From positions 62,001-126,000 of the forward strand of contig CAZTHK010000001.1 of the NCBI GenBank assembly GCA_964613215.1: a stretch of DNA of 64,000 nt, in the 5' to 3' direction. This DNA is from CAZTHK01 sp964613215 (GTDB lineage Bacteria > Krumholzibacteriota > Krumholzibacteriia > Krumholzibacteriales > CAZTHK01). A program made the position numbers and the translations under genes. Shown here in pieces: positions 1 to 8,885 of this stretch. Every line of letters begins with the position of its first letter. The stretch's first letter is position 1. The notes under the pieces were generated by a model. It was given only the letters and a program-made list of their open reading frames with translations. It did not search any database and had not been told where the DNA came from.

Positions 1-2
1 GT

Positions 3-560
3 GCCTTCAGGGATGTGGTAGAATATTCGAAGGCTCCGGTTATGGCTTCCCACTCCGCCGCCAGGGCATTATGTGATAGTCCCAGGAATATGACCGATGA
101 TATGCTGAAGGCCCTGGCGGAAAACGGCGGGGTGATTCAGGTGGTATTCTACTCAGGTTTTCTATCCGATGGGTATGCCCGTCGGGCTGAACAGGTGAAG
201 AAGAAGCTGGAGCCACAGATTAAGGAGATCAGGGAGCAGACCGGTGATGATTCCGATCAATACTATAAGAAAATATTCGGATTATGGAAGGAACACGCCC
301 CTCCCCAGCCGGAGTTGGGTGTGTTGATAGACCATATCGATCATGTTGTAGGGGTAGCGGGGAGTGACCATGTGGGGCTGGGTTCTGATTTCGACGGAGC
401 GGGAAGCTTTCCCCGGGGACTGGAAGATGTTACCGGATATCCCCTGATCACCTATCACCTGCTAAAGAGGGGATATTCCACGGAAGATATCAAAAAGATA
501 CTGGGGGGAAACCTGTTGAGGATGTTCGGTGAGGTAGAGCGGGTAGCCGGACGCAGTTAG
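3..560 (+). CDS. Membrane dipeptidase, peptidase family M19 (C-terminal part)
   Basis: Zinc dipeptidase of the renal-dipeptidase (M19) family, which hydrolyses dipeptides; the window opens inside the gene, so the N-terminal HxD zinc motif is missing. The visible 185 residues carry the expected C-terminal motifs: a histidine in a PVMASHSAARAL segment, then a GVIQVVFYSGF strand, then HVGLGSDFDGAGSFP with the second histidine and the Asp near the active site, and a C-terminal GGNLLRMF helix typical of the family. It is the first of several peptidases in the window, which fits a protein-degrading lifestyle. No terminator is obvious before the next gene. The family assignment is firm; substrate and cellular location cannot be read from this fragment. 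Confidence 0.93.
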   Translation, partial: AFRDVVEYSKAPVMASHSAARALCDSPRNMTDDMLKALAENGGVIQVVFYSGFLSDGYARRAEQVKKKLEPQIKEIREQTGDDSDQYYKKIFGLWKEHAPPQPELGVLIDHIDHVVGVAGSDHVGLGSDFDGAGSFPRGLEDVTGYPLITYHLLKRGYSTEDIKKILGGNLLRMFGEVERVAGRS

Positions 561-684
561 AAGTTCATATTTGACTATCCAGAAAAACATTACCCAACCT
601 GCAAACTGAACCATAAAGTCAGGTTTATTGCCTGGATTTTTTGTGGTAATGGTACTATTATTGCTTGAAAATTCATGGATCGTT

Positions 685-1506
685 ATGTGTAAATGCAGTA
701 AATACAATAAATTGGTTTTTTGTTTGATCATACCCGTTATGGCATCGCTTCTCCCGGGCGGATGCGATGGGAACGGGCAGAACGGAAAGAATGACGGAAT
801 GAAAATTATCTTCCTTCATCACAGTACCGGCAAGATTATCTGGGATGCGGGGGTTAAGAGCTGGTTTAAATCATATAACCGCGCTAATAATACCAGATAC
901 AAAATTAAAGAACGTGACTTCCCAAAGAAATCCCCCTATGGCTGGAAGAATTACCCATACGATTACTGGAATATCTGGGTAAATAACGCCGGCCCAAAGA
1001 AATTCAAAAAGGAACCCACCCTGGAGATACTTACCAGGAAATACGGGGTGATCGTCTTCAAGCACTGTTTCCCGGTAAGTGATGTGACCATATGTCCCGG
1101 AGAGCCTTCAGCGGATTCGGAGATCAAGTGTGTGGGAAATTATAAACTTCAGTACCAGGCCCTGAAACAGAAGCTGCACTCCTATCCACATTGTAAATTT
1201 CTCATATGGACCGGAGCGGCCCTGGTGAGGGAGGCTACCAGCAGGGATAGAGCCGAACGGGCAAGGGAATTCTTCGATTGGGTGAGGAATGAATGGAATC
1301 AGCCTGGTGACAATATATTCATATGGGATTTCTTCGAACTGGAAACGGAAGGCGGGCTTTATCTGAAAAATGAGTACGCCCGCTCCTCTACCAATTCACA
1401 TCCCTCTGAAGAGTTTGCCCGAAGGGTAATGCCGCTGTTCTGCAACCGCCTGGCGGATGTTATAGAGGGAAGAGCGGACAGCACCAGCACAACCGGCCAC
1501 CGGTAG
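685..1506 (+). CDS. SGNH-like hydrolase domain lipoprotein (hypothetical)
   Basis: About 273 residues from the ATG at 685, chosen because it gives a basic N-terminus, a hydrophobic stretch and a lipobox-like LPGGC (atypical, with Pro at -3); an in-frame ATG at 628 would put 19 extra residues before it. After a Gly/Asn-rich linker comes MKIIFLHHSTG, resembling the first block of SGNH-fold proteins, and near the C-terminus NSHPSEEFARR could supply the D/SxxH catalytic block. Several cysteines (CFPVSDVTICPG, IKCVG) suggest disulfides outside the cytoplasm. I do not recognise a characterised homologue. It lies 29 bases before the methyltransferase gene, with no visible functional link. Confidence 0.6.
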   Translation: MCKCSKYNKLVFCLIIPVMASLLPGGCDGNGQNGKNDGMKIIFLHHSTGKIIWDAGVKSWFKSYNRANNTRYKIKERDFPKKSPYGWKNYPYDYWNIWVNNAGPKKFKKEPTLEILTRKYGVIVFKHCFPVSDVTICPGEPSADSEIKCVGNYKLQYQALKQKLHSYPHCKFLIWTGAALVREATSRDRAERAREFFDWVRNEWNQPGDNIFIWDFFELETEGGLYLKNEYARSSTNSHPSEEFARRVMPLFCNRLADVIEGRADSTSTTGHR

Positions 1507-1535
1507 CCGGAGATAGAAATAAGGGAGAAAGCATC

Positions 1536-2396
1536 ATGGCCAATCATTTAAGCAGAGTATGCGAAGTCCTCAAAGGAATGGATGATAATGGCGGTGGCGA
1601 GGATGTGGCAAAGCTTGAAGATATCTTCCGGACGGCTGAAAATTGCCGCCCCTGTCTCAACCTTCTGGATAGGATCACGGTTGATCCTGATACCATTTAT
1701 CTGCAGAGAAAAAAAGGAGTCCCGCTGGAATATATTCTGGGGTTAGCCCCCTTCATGGAAAGATTGTTTGCCTGTAACCGGGATACCCTGATTCCTAGAA
1801 AATGTACCTCGGTTCTGGTGAATACTGCTCTGTCCTTTATCAGGAGGGAGCAGAATAATGGCAGAAGCAAACTCACCGTGGTGGAGATTGGTACCGGTTG
1901 CGGGAATATAGCTGTTACTCTGGCTCTGAATTCCCGGAATACCGTAATTCATGCTTCCGATATTTGTGGGAATGCAGCCAGGGTTGCTAAGCAAAATGTT
2001 GATAACTACGAATTAGGAGACAGGGTGCATATTCATTGCGGTGATTTGTTCGAATCTTTTGAGAATGGTGATTTCAGAGGTAAAGTAGATATGGTGGTCT
2101 GTAATCCTCCCTATATCCCCAACAGTTCGCTGAAGAAGCTTGCCCGGGAGATAATAGATCACGAGCCGGTGCTTGCTCTGAAAGCGGGGGCTTACGGAAT
2201 AGACATATTCAGGAGATTGATCAAGGAGTCGGTGGAATACCTCAGACCCAACGGGGTTCTGGCCTTCGAGTTCGGCACCGGGCAGGATAAGCTGGTGAAC
2301 CGGATTCTGCTGAATAAAAAAGGATACAGGGATATACGGGTTTATCCCTATAACGGCGACTACAGGGTGGCCAGCGCCCATTGGCAACCGGATTGA
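1536..2396 (+). CDS. HemK/PrmC-type N5-glutamine methyltransferase
   Basis: SAM-dependent methyltransferase of the HemK/PrmC class, which methylates the GGQ glutamine of peptide chain release factors. The SAM-binding motif VEIGTGCGNIAVTLA is near residues 110-125 and the signature NPPY (VCNPPYIP) near residues 190-197, with an N-terminal helical domain before them. The usual PrmC segment ending in LIPRPETE is changed to LIPRKCTSVLV, so this is a divergent member and may have another glutamine or protein target. Start ATG follows AAGGGAGAAAGCATC. The 286-residue length is normal for PrmC. The fold is certain; the exact substrate is inferred. Confidence 0.8.
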   Translation: MANHLSRVCEVLKGMDDNGGGEDVAKLEDIFRTAENCRPCLNLLDRITVDPDTIYLQRKKGVPLEYILGLAPFMERLFACNRDTLIPRKCTSVLVNTALSFIRREQNNGRSKLTVVEIGTGCGNIAVTLALNSRNTVIHASDICGNAARVAKQNVDNYELGDRVHIHCGDLFESFENGDFRGKVDMVVCNPPYIPNSSLKKLAREIIDHEPVLALKAGAYGIDIFRRLIKESVEYLRPNGVLAFEFGTGQDKLVNRILLNKKGYRDIRVYPYNGDYRVASAHWQPD

Positions 2397-2401
2397 TTAT
2401 T

Positions 2402-2839
2402 ATGTTATCCAGAGACAAAATAAGAAACATCCTCGAACTGTGGATGGAAGACTGGAACAGGCATGATCTGGATGCGGTGATGGAATTGTTTCACCCGGAT
2501 GTGGTTTTCCAGGACTGGCATGGACGCAGGGTGAGGGGAAAGCGAAATCTCAGGGCGGTATGGAGAGGATGGTTTAAAAATCACGGCGGGTTCAGATTCG
2601 ATCTCCGGGAGATCCTGGTGGATGAACAGGGGCAGCAAGCAGTTATAAGATGGCGGTTGCACTGGCCCTCCAGGGAGAAGGGTTATGAGGGATTACCGGA
2701 GATACGGGAGGGTCTGGATATTCTGAAATTCCGCAATGGGCTCATAGAGCTCAAACTCACCTATACCAGAACGGTAGCGGAGATAGACGGCAGAACAGTT
2801 TCATTTCATCCCCAAATTCGTAAGAGCAGGACCGTTTAA
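2402..2839 (+). CDS. SnoaL-like / NTF2-fold protein
   Basis: Small protein of about 145 residues with the NTF2-like pattern: helix with NILELWMEDWNRHDLDAVMELFHPDVVFQDWHG, then alternating strands. Members of this fold act as polyketide cyclases, isomerases or ligand-binding proteins, so no reaction can be assigned. The ATG at 2402 was chosen over an in-frame TTG at 2381 that would overlap the methyltransferase gene; neither has a strong ribosome binding site. It follows the methyltransferase by 5 bases and is probably co-transcribed with it. Confidence 0.75.
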   Translation: MLSRDKIRNILELWMEDWNRHDLDAVMELFHPDVVFQDWHGRRVRGKRNLRAVWRGWFKNHGGFRFDLREILVDEQGQQAVIRWRLHWPSREKGYEGLPEIREGLDILKFRNGLIELKLTYTRTVAEIDGRTVSFHPQIRKSRTV

Positions 2840-2923
2840 CCGGATTGCCCCGGATTTATAGAATTTTTTGCTAAGCCACTGGCAGAAAAGCTGATTTAAT
2901 CCCGTTGCCATGTATAATTACCC

Positions 2924-3026
2924 TCCCGGCAGAGTTACGCGAGCTTATAGCCGGGTGAATGTAATAAGCCCGGCGGATATCCGGTGCAGCTGGTTATTTT
3001 GTGGCCAGTGCCACTGGTTTGCCCGG
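2924..3026. repeat. Dispersed structured element, copy A
   Basis: Non-coding stretch of about 103 bases that aligns almost without gaps to 16955-17060. Shared blocks are CAGAGTT-CGCG-GCTT, GGGTGAATGT, ATTTTG and CAGTGCCAC-GG-TTGC. A 6-bp stem can form between 2925-2930 (CCCGGC) and 2950-2955 (GCCGGG). No gene with a ribosome binding site fits here. It lies between the SnoaL-like gene and the tricorn terminator. Confidence 0.6.
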
Positions 3027-3044
3027 TTTTATCAACATATAAAA

Positions 3045-3076
3045 GCAAATCCCCTCCGTTGCCGGAGGGGATCTGC
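3045..3076 (-). terminator. Rho-independent terminator of the tricorn gene
   Basis: Perfect 8-bp stem CCCCTCCG/CGGAGGGG (3051-3058 with 3063-3070) around a 4-base loop, extended by six more pairs with one mismatch. Read on the minus strand, it is followed directly by TTTTATATG. It sits about 60 bases after the stop codon of the tricorn gene. Confidence 0.8.
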
Positions 3077-3136
3077 TGAGCGGGTCATGATTAATTAATA
3101 TTCACCATTTACCCACCTTAATCCGGATCGTTCATA

Positions 3137-6100
3137 TTAACTCTTGTCCGGATCATCCGGTTTTTCCCACCTGGCTTTGGGTGGTTCTTCCTCGATCTTC
3201 TTCATCAGATACCGGATGGCTCTCTCCAGCTGAGGGTCTTTTCCCTCCACCACCAGGTCGGGACGGTTATCCACCTCTATATCGGGTGCCACTCCCTTGT
3301 TCTCAACGGTGTATTCACCCTCCAGATTCATGAAACCTATGGTAGGTACTGTGGTCATGCCGCCGTCTGCCAGTGGAATATTACGGTTCATACCGACCAG
3401 GCCGCCCCAGGTACGTTTGCCGATCAGGGGACCGAGCCCGGCCTGGCGGAACATGTAGGGGAAGGCATCTCCGCCGGAGCCGGCATAAGCGTTAATCACG
3501 CAGGCCATATGTCCGATGGGAGCGGTGGAGGGAAATCTCCTGACCATTCCGTAGCGGGTAGCCCACAGGCTGGTCAGTTCCCTGTCCAGACGGTCGATGA
3601 ACATGGAGGGCATCCATCCGCCGCTGTTGTATCTGACATCCACAATGATTCCCTTCATGTCGGACTGGGGGTAGAACTGCCTTCCGAATTCTACTATCCC
3701 CGTTACCGCGGTGGAGGGAACATGGATGTAGCCGATCTTGCCACCGGAGGCTTCCAGCACCTTCTGGCGGTTACTCTCCACCCAGTGGGCGTAGCGCAGG
3801 TTGATATCGTTGGCCACAGGAACCACAGTGTATTCCCTTGCCTCGTCCCCATCCGGGTCCTGGCTCACCTTGATAAGGGTCTGCTTTCCGGCCCGGTTCA
3901 CCAGAAGCTGGTGGGGGTTGACCGGATACTCCAGAGTGGTACCGTTTATCTCAAGCAGGTATTCTCCTTCGTTGATATCAATGCCGGGCTGATGCAGGGG
4001 AGCCTCGAACATGGAGTCCCAGTTGCGCCCCTGGTATATTCTGGCTATCCGGTATTTCCCGCTCTTCTCATCCAGCTGGAAATCGCATCCCAGCTTTCCT
4101 CCCCCTACCCGGTCAACATCAGGGTAGTCGCCCCCTCCCACATAAGCATGGCCTACGTTGAGCTCGGCTATCATCTCGCCGATGATGTAGTTGAGATCAG
4201 CCCGGCTGGTCAGATAGGGAAGGAATTTCTCGTAGCGTTTCTTCATCCTGTCCCAGTCCACACCATGCATATTATCCACATAGAAGAAATTTCTTTCCAG
4301 CCTCCAGGCTTCGTAGAATATCTGCTTCCACTCCTTAACCGGATCTATCCTGGCCACCATACCGGAGATATCCAGCCTGTCATCGCCCACATTCTTCCCC
4401 GGGGCGATATCGATGATTCCGTAGGTGCCTCTGGAGGCGTACATCAGCTTCTTGCCGTCAGCCGATACCTCGTAGCCGGTTATCCCTGTAATTACCGTCT
4501 CTGTTTCCCGCTCCTTGAGGTCGTAGTATTTTATCGCGGTGGCTGGAGGGGGGGGAGGGCCCTGGCTGAAGCTGATAGGCTGAACGGAGTAATCCACATA
4601 AAGGAGCTTCCCCTCCAGGGGATGGAGGCCGATGAAATTGCCACTGCCCACCGGCAGAGCTATGATTCGGCCGGAAAGGCCTTCCGTCTCTATCTCCAGG
4701 GCTTTTTCCTCTTCCTCCTTCTCATCCCCGCCATTCTCCTCCTTCTCTGTCTCCTCTTTCTCTTCCTTTACCTTCACCTCATCGCTTTCCGGTTCAAGCA
4801 GCGAGGGAACATCCTCTCTCAAGGTGGCAGCACATATGGTGGAGGGTTGGGTGAAGTTGATACCGGATTCGAAGCTGTTAAAGCCGAAGTTCATGGCCCG
4901 GTTGGAGATGAAGAAGAGGTACTTGCCTTCGCTGCCGAAAACAGGACCGTGGTCATCGAACATATCTCCGGTAACCTTGTAGCTCTTGTCTTTGTCCAGT
5001 GAATACAGATAAATGGAGGAGAAACCGTTGCGGTTATTCTTGGAATAGGCTATCCAGTGGCTGTCGAAGGACCAGGTGTAATCGGATATGTCAGTGAGGG
5101 GGTCCTGGTCTATCTCCCTGATGTCCCCGTCCTCCGCATCCACAAGGTAGAATTTGTAGGTCTCGTCATGGACCAGCAGTTTCTTGCTGTCAGGCGACCA
5201 CATCAACTGCCAGGGATAACCGCCCAGTCCTCTGGTGAGACGTTTTTCTTCTCCGGAGCCATCCGGTTTGCGCAGATATATTTCATACTCGCCGGAGCGA
5301 TCGGAGAGATACGCAATCCGGTTTCCGTCCGGTGAAAACGCTGGGCTGCGTTCGCGCACACCGGAGGTCCTGCTCAAATTACGTACCCCCCCCTTTTCGG
5401 CCGGGACTGTGAAGATCTCACCCCTGGCACCGAAAGCCGCTCTTTTACCGGCACCGGAGACGGAGAAGTACCTGATGTGCTGTTGAACGCCTTTATACTC
5501 CGGTCTTCTCAGAATATGGTCACTGGGAACGGTGATGTCAATTCTTTCGCTTTCTTCTGTTTGCAGGTCCAGTACGTAGAGATAGCCGTCGTTTTCATAT
5601 ACTATAGATTCCCTGCCCAGGCTGGGCCATTTAACATCCAACTCCTTGTGACCGGTGATCTGCCTTATCTCCCTGGTGTCCAGGTCAAGGCAGAAGATGT
5701 TCATGGCATGAGTGCGGTCCGATATGAAGTAGATCCGGTTCTGATACCACATGGGAAAGGCATCGGTGCCTTCGAACTCGGTAAGTTGCTCCGCCTCGTT
5801 CTTTTCCAGGTCATACAGCCAGATATTCTGGGCCATCCCGCCGCGGTAACGTTTCCAGGTCCTGAACTCCCTGGATATCCGGTTGTACGCCAGTCTGGTA
5901 CCGTCCGGAGAGTAGGATGAAAGTTCACCCTCGAACAGGGGCAGAACCCGGGGGTATCCACCTTTACTATCTATGGTGAAGAGCCGGTTATATCTGGGGC
6001 CGGGATTGGTTTTGGATTCCCGGGCAGAACGGAATAAAACCTTATCCCCGGAGGGATGCCAGTTGATCACCATATCACCAAATGAATGATAGGTTAACCT

Positions 6101-6409
6101 CTCCGGTTCTCCCCCATCCGACGGTATGGTAAAAACATCGGAGTTCCCGTCATAGGATCCGGTAAATGCTATGGTTTTTCCATCCGGAGAAAACTTGGGA
6201 AACAACTCTCCTCCCGGATGGGTGGTAAGCCGGGTGGCCACTCCGCCATCCGCCGGGACTGTCCACAGGTCTCCCCCGTATGAGAATACTATGGTGTTAC
6301 CATGAATATCCGGGTAGCGCATAAGCCTGCTGCTGCCGTCGGCGGCATAAAGTGAACCGGCCGCCAGCAGGAGGATCAGCGCTACAGCCAGCAGTGATCT
6401 CTTGCCCAT
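3137..6409 (-). CDS. Tricorn-type protease (S41 family) with beta-propeller
   Basis: Large exported protease of 1090 residues. A signal peptide (KRSLLAVALILLLAAGSLYA) precedes WD40/TolB-like propeller repeats (for example FPKFSPDGKTIAFTGS and SPAFSPDGNRIAYLSD), a core domain, a PDZ-like region and a C-terminal S41 domain. Candidate catalytic residues match tricorn: His754 in GHAYVGGGD and Ser978 in NAYAGSGGDAFPY, close to the spacing known for archaeal tricorn. The family cuts peptides from larger proteases down to short oligopeptides. The ATG at 6409 was chosen because AAAGGAG sits just before it; an in-frame TTG lies 15 bases upstream. Unlike cytoplasmic archaeal tricorn, this protein is predicted periplasmic. 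An acidic low-complexity insert (about residues 536-576, mostly Glu/Lys) separates propeller blades. Confidence 0.93.
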   Translation of the reverse strand: MGKRSLLAVALILLLAAGSLYAADGSSRLMRYPDIHGNTIVFSYGGDLWTVPADGGVATRLTTHPGGELFPKFSPDGKTIAFTGSYDGNSDVFTIPSDGGEPERLTYHSFGDMVINWHPSGDKVLFRSARESKTNPGPRYNRLFTIDSKGGYPRVLPLFEGELSSYSPDGTRLAYNRISREFRTWKRYRGGMAQNIWLYDLEKNEAEQLTEFEGTDAFPMWYQNRIYFISDRTHAMNIFCLDLDTREIRQITGHKELDVKWPSLGRESIVYENDGYLYVLDLQTEESERIDITVPSDHILRRPEYKGVQQHIRYFSVSGAGKRAAFGARGEIFTVPAEKGGVRNLSRTSGVRERSPAFSPDGNRIAYLSDRSGEYEIYLRKPDGSGEEKRLTRGLGGYPWQLMWSPDSKKLLVHDETYKFYLVDAEDGDIREIDQDPLTDISDYTWSFDSHWIAYSKNNRNGFSSIYLYSLDKDKSYKVTGDMFDDHGPVFGSEGKYLFFISNRAMNFGFNSFESGINFTQPSTICAATLREDVPSLLEPESDEVKVKEEKEETEKEENGGDEKEEEEKALEIETEGLSGRIIALPVGSGNFIGLHPLEGKLLYVDYSVQPISFSQGPPPPPATAIKYYDLKERETETVITGITGYEVSADGKKLMYASRGTYGIIDIAPGKNVGDDRLDISGMVARIDPVKEWKQIFYEAWRLERNFFYVDNMHGVDWDRMKKRYEKFLPYLTSRADLNYIIGEMIAELNVGHAYVGGGDYPDVDRVGGGKLGCDFQLDEKSGKYRIARIYQGRNWDSMFEAPLHQPGIDINEGEYLLEINGTTLEYPVNPHQLLVNRAGKQTLIKVSQDPDGDEAREYTVVPVANDINLRYAHWVESNRQKVLEASGGKIGYIHVPSTAVTGIVEFGRQFYPQSDMKGIIVDVRYNSGGWMPSMFIDRLDRELTSLWATRYGMVRRFPSTAPIGHMACVINAYAGSGGDAFPYMFRQAGLGPLIGKRTWGGLVGMNRNIPLADGGMTTVPTIGFMNLEGEYTVENKGVAPDIEVDNRPDLVVEGKDPQLERAIRYLMKKIEEEPPKARWEKPDDPDKS

Positions 6410-6685
6410 ATTTGCTCCTTTCAAGGGTAAATGTTAAAGAGGACTATTGATTTATCAGCATATTGATCCATAACCTGATAGCCGGATGTGATAATAAGGA
6501 AAAATTATATCTTATGGTAAGCAGCTGCACCATACTTAATTAATAACGAAAAAAACACAGAAAAAGTTTCATCTGATTCGGGGGGCAATATAATAAAATA
6601 TCGGAGCGCCTGTAAGTGCAGGTTCAACAATATAATAGGTAAATGAGCAGTTGCCGCGGTCCTGCCAGGTTGCAGGGGGCTTTTA

Positions 6686-6714
6686 TTGATAATAGATCCA
6701 GAATCATGTATGTT
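6686..6714 (+). promoter_or_regulatory. Possible sigma-70 promoter for the YfcC-type gene
   Basis: TTGATA (6686-6691), a 17-base spacer and TATGTT (6709-6714), about 160 bases before the carrier gene. The rest of the 467-base divergent spacer (6410-6876) holds no gene that I can support. Confidence 0.35.
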
Positions 6715-6745
6715 CATTTAAATGTATGCCGGGAGTTATCAGAAT

Positions 6746-6785
6746 GCCCTCCCCCTGATGCTGTTATACAGGGGGTCCGGCTTTT
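6746..6785 (+). promoter_or_regulatory. Terminator-like hairpin in the leader of the YfcC-type gene
   Basis: Stem CCCCCTG/CAGGGGG (6751-6757 with 6769-6775), possibly extended by GCC/GGC, followed by CTTTTACGG. A second 6-bp stem CTGACT/AGTCAG lies just before the start codon (about 6822-6843). Together they suggest a structured, possibly attenuating leader between the candidate promoter and the gene. No known riboswitch class is recognised. Confidence 0.35.
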
Positions 6786-6876
6786 ACGGAAAAAGTTCGA
6801 ATAACGATGCCGGCTTTATAAAGCTGACTGCATAATTAGTCAGAGTGAATTTCGTGATAACTATACGGAGTAAATC

Positions 6877-8262
6877 ATGAAGAAGATTCCCAATGTTTTT
6901 GTAATTGTATTTATGCTGATTGTTGTTTCCGCAGTTCTGACCTGGGTGCTGCCGGGGGGGAGTTATCAGAGGAAGCAGGTTGTCACCAGAGGGGTGGAGA
7001 GGACCGTGGTGGTGGAGGACACTTTTGATAAAAAGGAATCGAACCCTCAGATTCTGGAGATATTTACCGCTCCGGTGAAAGGATTTCTGAAGCTGGGTGA
7101 GATTATCGCCTTCATATTCATTGTAGGAGGAGCATTCTACATGCTCAATGAAACCGGATCGATAACCGCCGGTATAGGAAAACTGGTGGAGATGCTGGAG
7201 GGGAGGGAGTTTCTGATCATTCCCATTGTAATGACCATCTTCTCCCTGTTCGGTGCCGCCTTCGGGATGTGTGAGGAAGCCATGCCCTTCGTGCTTATCT
7301 TCGTTCCCCTGGCTATCAGCCTGGGTTACGATTCCATAGTGGGGGTGAGCCTCACCTTCCTGGCTGCGGGGGTTGGATTTGCGGGAGCTTTCATCAATCC
7401 TTTTACCCTTCAGATCGCCCAGGGACTCTCTGGAGTCAAACCGGTCTCCGGAATAGGCTACCGCATACTGGTGTGGTTCATAGTAACCGGCCTTACCATT
7501 GCCTGGGTGATGATATATGCCGCCAGAATCAAGAAGGACCCCACCAGGAGTGTAATGTACGACCTGGATAAGAAGAGGCGGGAGGAGCTGAAGAAGGAAC
7601 AGGAGGAGATCGCCGACTTCAACTGGAAGCACGGCACCTGCCTGATGATTCTTCTGACCGGGATAGCGCTTATGATAGTGGGGGTGATCCTGTTCCAGTG
7701 GTATATCAAGGAGATAGCGGGTCTGTTCCTGGCCATGGGCCTGTCCAGCGCCATAGTGGCGGGGAGGGGGATGAATGAAATTGCCGGATCATTCATCCGG
7801 GGCTGCAAGGAGATCGTATCTGCTGCACTGGTAGTCGGCTTTGTGGGTGGAATCATAGTGATACTGGAGGATGGGGAGGTTATGGACACCATACTGTACT
7901 ATATGGCCTCAGCTATATCTGGAGTTCCAAAAATGATAGCGGCCGATCTTCAGTATATTATTCAGATGTTCTTCAACTTCTTCATACCGTCCGGTTCCAC
8001 CAAGGCGGCTCTTACCATGCCGGTGATGGCCCCCCTGGCGGATCTCTCCGGCATTACCCGCCAGACTGCGGTGCTGGCCTATCAGTTCGGAGACGGATTC
8101 ACCAACATGATCATTCCCACCTCCGGGGTTACCGTGGGCACGCTGGCAATGGCCAAAATACCCTACGAAAGATGGTTCAAGTGGAACTTCCCCATGCAGG
8201 TGGCCTTCTTTATAGCTTCCATACTGCTGCTGATATGGCCGGTGGTGACCAACTGGCAGTAA
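6877..8262 (+). CDS. YfcC-family (C4-dicarboxylate/amino-acid type) inner-membrane carrier
   Basis: Integral membrane carrier of 461 residues in the YfcC family of the ion-transporter superfamily, whose members move amino acids or C4-dicarboxylates; substrates of most are untested. It begins MKKIPNVFVIVFMLIVVSAVLTW, then an outside loop, and shows around 11-12 hydrophobic segments. Family-like motifs include VLPGGSY near the N-terminus, GMCEEAMPF, AGVGFAGAFINPFT and, in the C-terminal half, FIPSGSTKAALTMPV and FGDGFTNMIIPTSGV. A charged cytoplasmic loop (KKRREELKKEQEE) divides the halves. Start ATG follows ACGGAGTAAATC. With many peptidases nearby, uptake of amino acids or small peptides is a reasonable but unproven role. 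Confidence 0.9.
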   Translation: MKKIPNVFVIVFMLIVVSAVLTWVLPGGSYQRKQVVTRGVERTVVVEDTFDKKESNPQILEIFTAPVKGFLKLGEIIAFIFIVGGAFYMLNETGSITAGIGKLVEMLEGREFLIIPIVMTIFSLFGAAFGMCEEAMPFVLIFVPLAISLGYDSIVGVSLTFLAAGVGFAGAFINPFTLQIAQGLSGVKPVSGIGYRILVWFIVTGLTIAWVMIYAARIKKDPTRSVMYDLDKKRREELKKEQEEIADFNWKHGTCLMILLTGIALMIVGVILFQWYIKEIAGLFLAMGLSSAIVAGRGMNEIAGSFIRGCKEIVSAALVVGFVGGIIVILEDGEVMDTILYYMASAISGVPKMIAADLQYIIQMFFNFFIPSGSTKAALTMPVMAPLADLSGITRQTAVLAYQFGDGFTNMIIPTSGVTVGTLAMAKIPYERWFKWNFPMQVAFFIASILLLIWPVVTNWQ

Positions 8263-8300
8263 TAATTACAGGCAAGGGTATAGCTTGTGCCGGGGGATAT

Positions 8301-8500
8301 AGTTAACCTCAATCCGCCAATAATATTTTCGGCCCGGCTTCATTCCGGTTAATCCATGCCTCTATCTATGTGATCCCGGAAATTTGTTAACACCACCCGG
8401 CTGTGGTGGAATGAACGGCAGCATGGTGCAGGTATGACGCCGTTTCTACGGTCTGTATCTCCGGTCCGGCCAGGATCATTTTGACAGATTGAGGTTAACT
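8301..8500. repeat. 200-bp segment bounded by inverted copies of a 20-bp motif
   Basis: The left end (8301-8320) reads agttaacctcaatccgccaa and the right end (8481-8500) is its inverted copy with two changes. The same motif occurs once more at 19091-19110. The arrangement resembles a small non-autonomous mobile element, although no transposase or clear target-site duplication is visible. The remaining bases of the 623-base gap (8263-8885) show no gene. Confidence 0.45.
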
Positions 8501-8885
8501 TCTGCTGATTTTCCATTGCCGCAGGAGAGTCATCCCCGGTCATTGCAATTCCGGTACTGTTACAAACTGGTCCCACCGCTACTACTGATTTGTTGTTACG
8601 CCCGGTGTATGAATTAAACAATTTCGTTGTATGGCCAAGGATTGCTGCGTTCCCGCCGGTCTCCGGAAGAACCGGTCTGGCACATGGCTTTTGGTGACAT
8701 CTCTGATTAAAGCAGGTTGTCAGCATGAAACTCCATTAATTGACAGTATACAGGACCAGTATTATAATGTAGAAGACTGACTGGCAGTCCTGAAATATCA
8801 AGGGATTTTTTGTCCCGGGGGAACAGGTCAGCACAATCAGGGGGCTGTGGAGCATTCAGGGGAAAATCAGGTGTCAAATAATCAT

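Noticed and set aside
3509..5002. Long plus-strand open frame opposite the tricorn gene
   Set aside because: It is antisense to a protein with complete catalytic motifs and signal peptide, has low-complexity runs where the acidic insert is read backwards, and shows no domain.
6784..7632. Minus-strand open frame opposite the YfcC-type gene
   Set aside because: Gly/His/Gln-rich with no fold signature; the plus strand encodes a clear membrane carrier.
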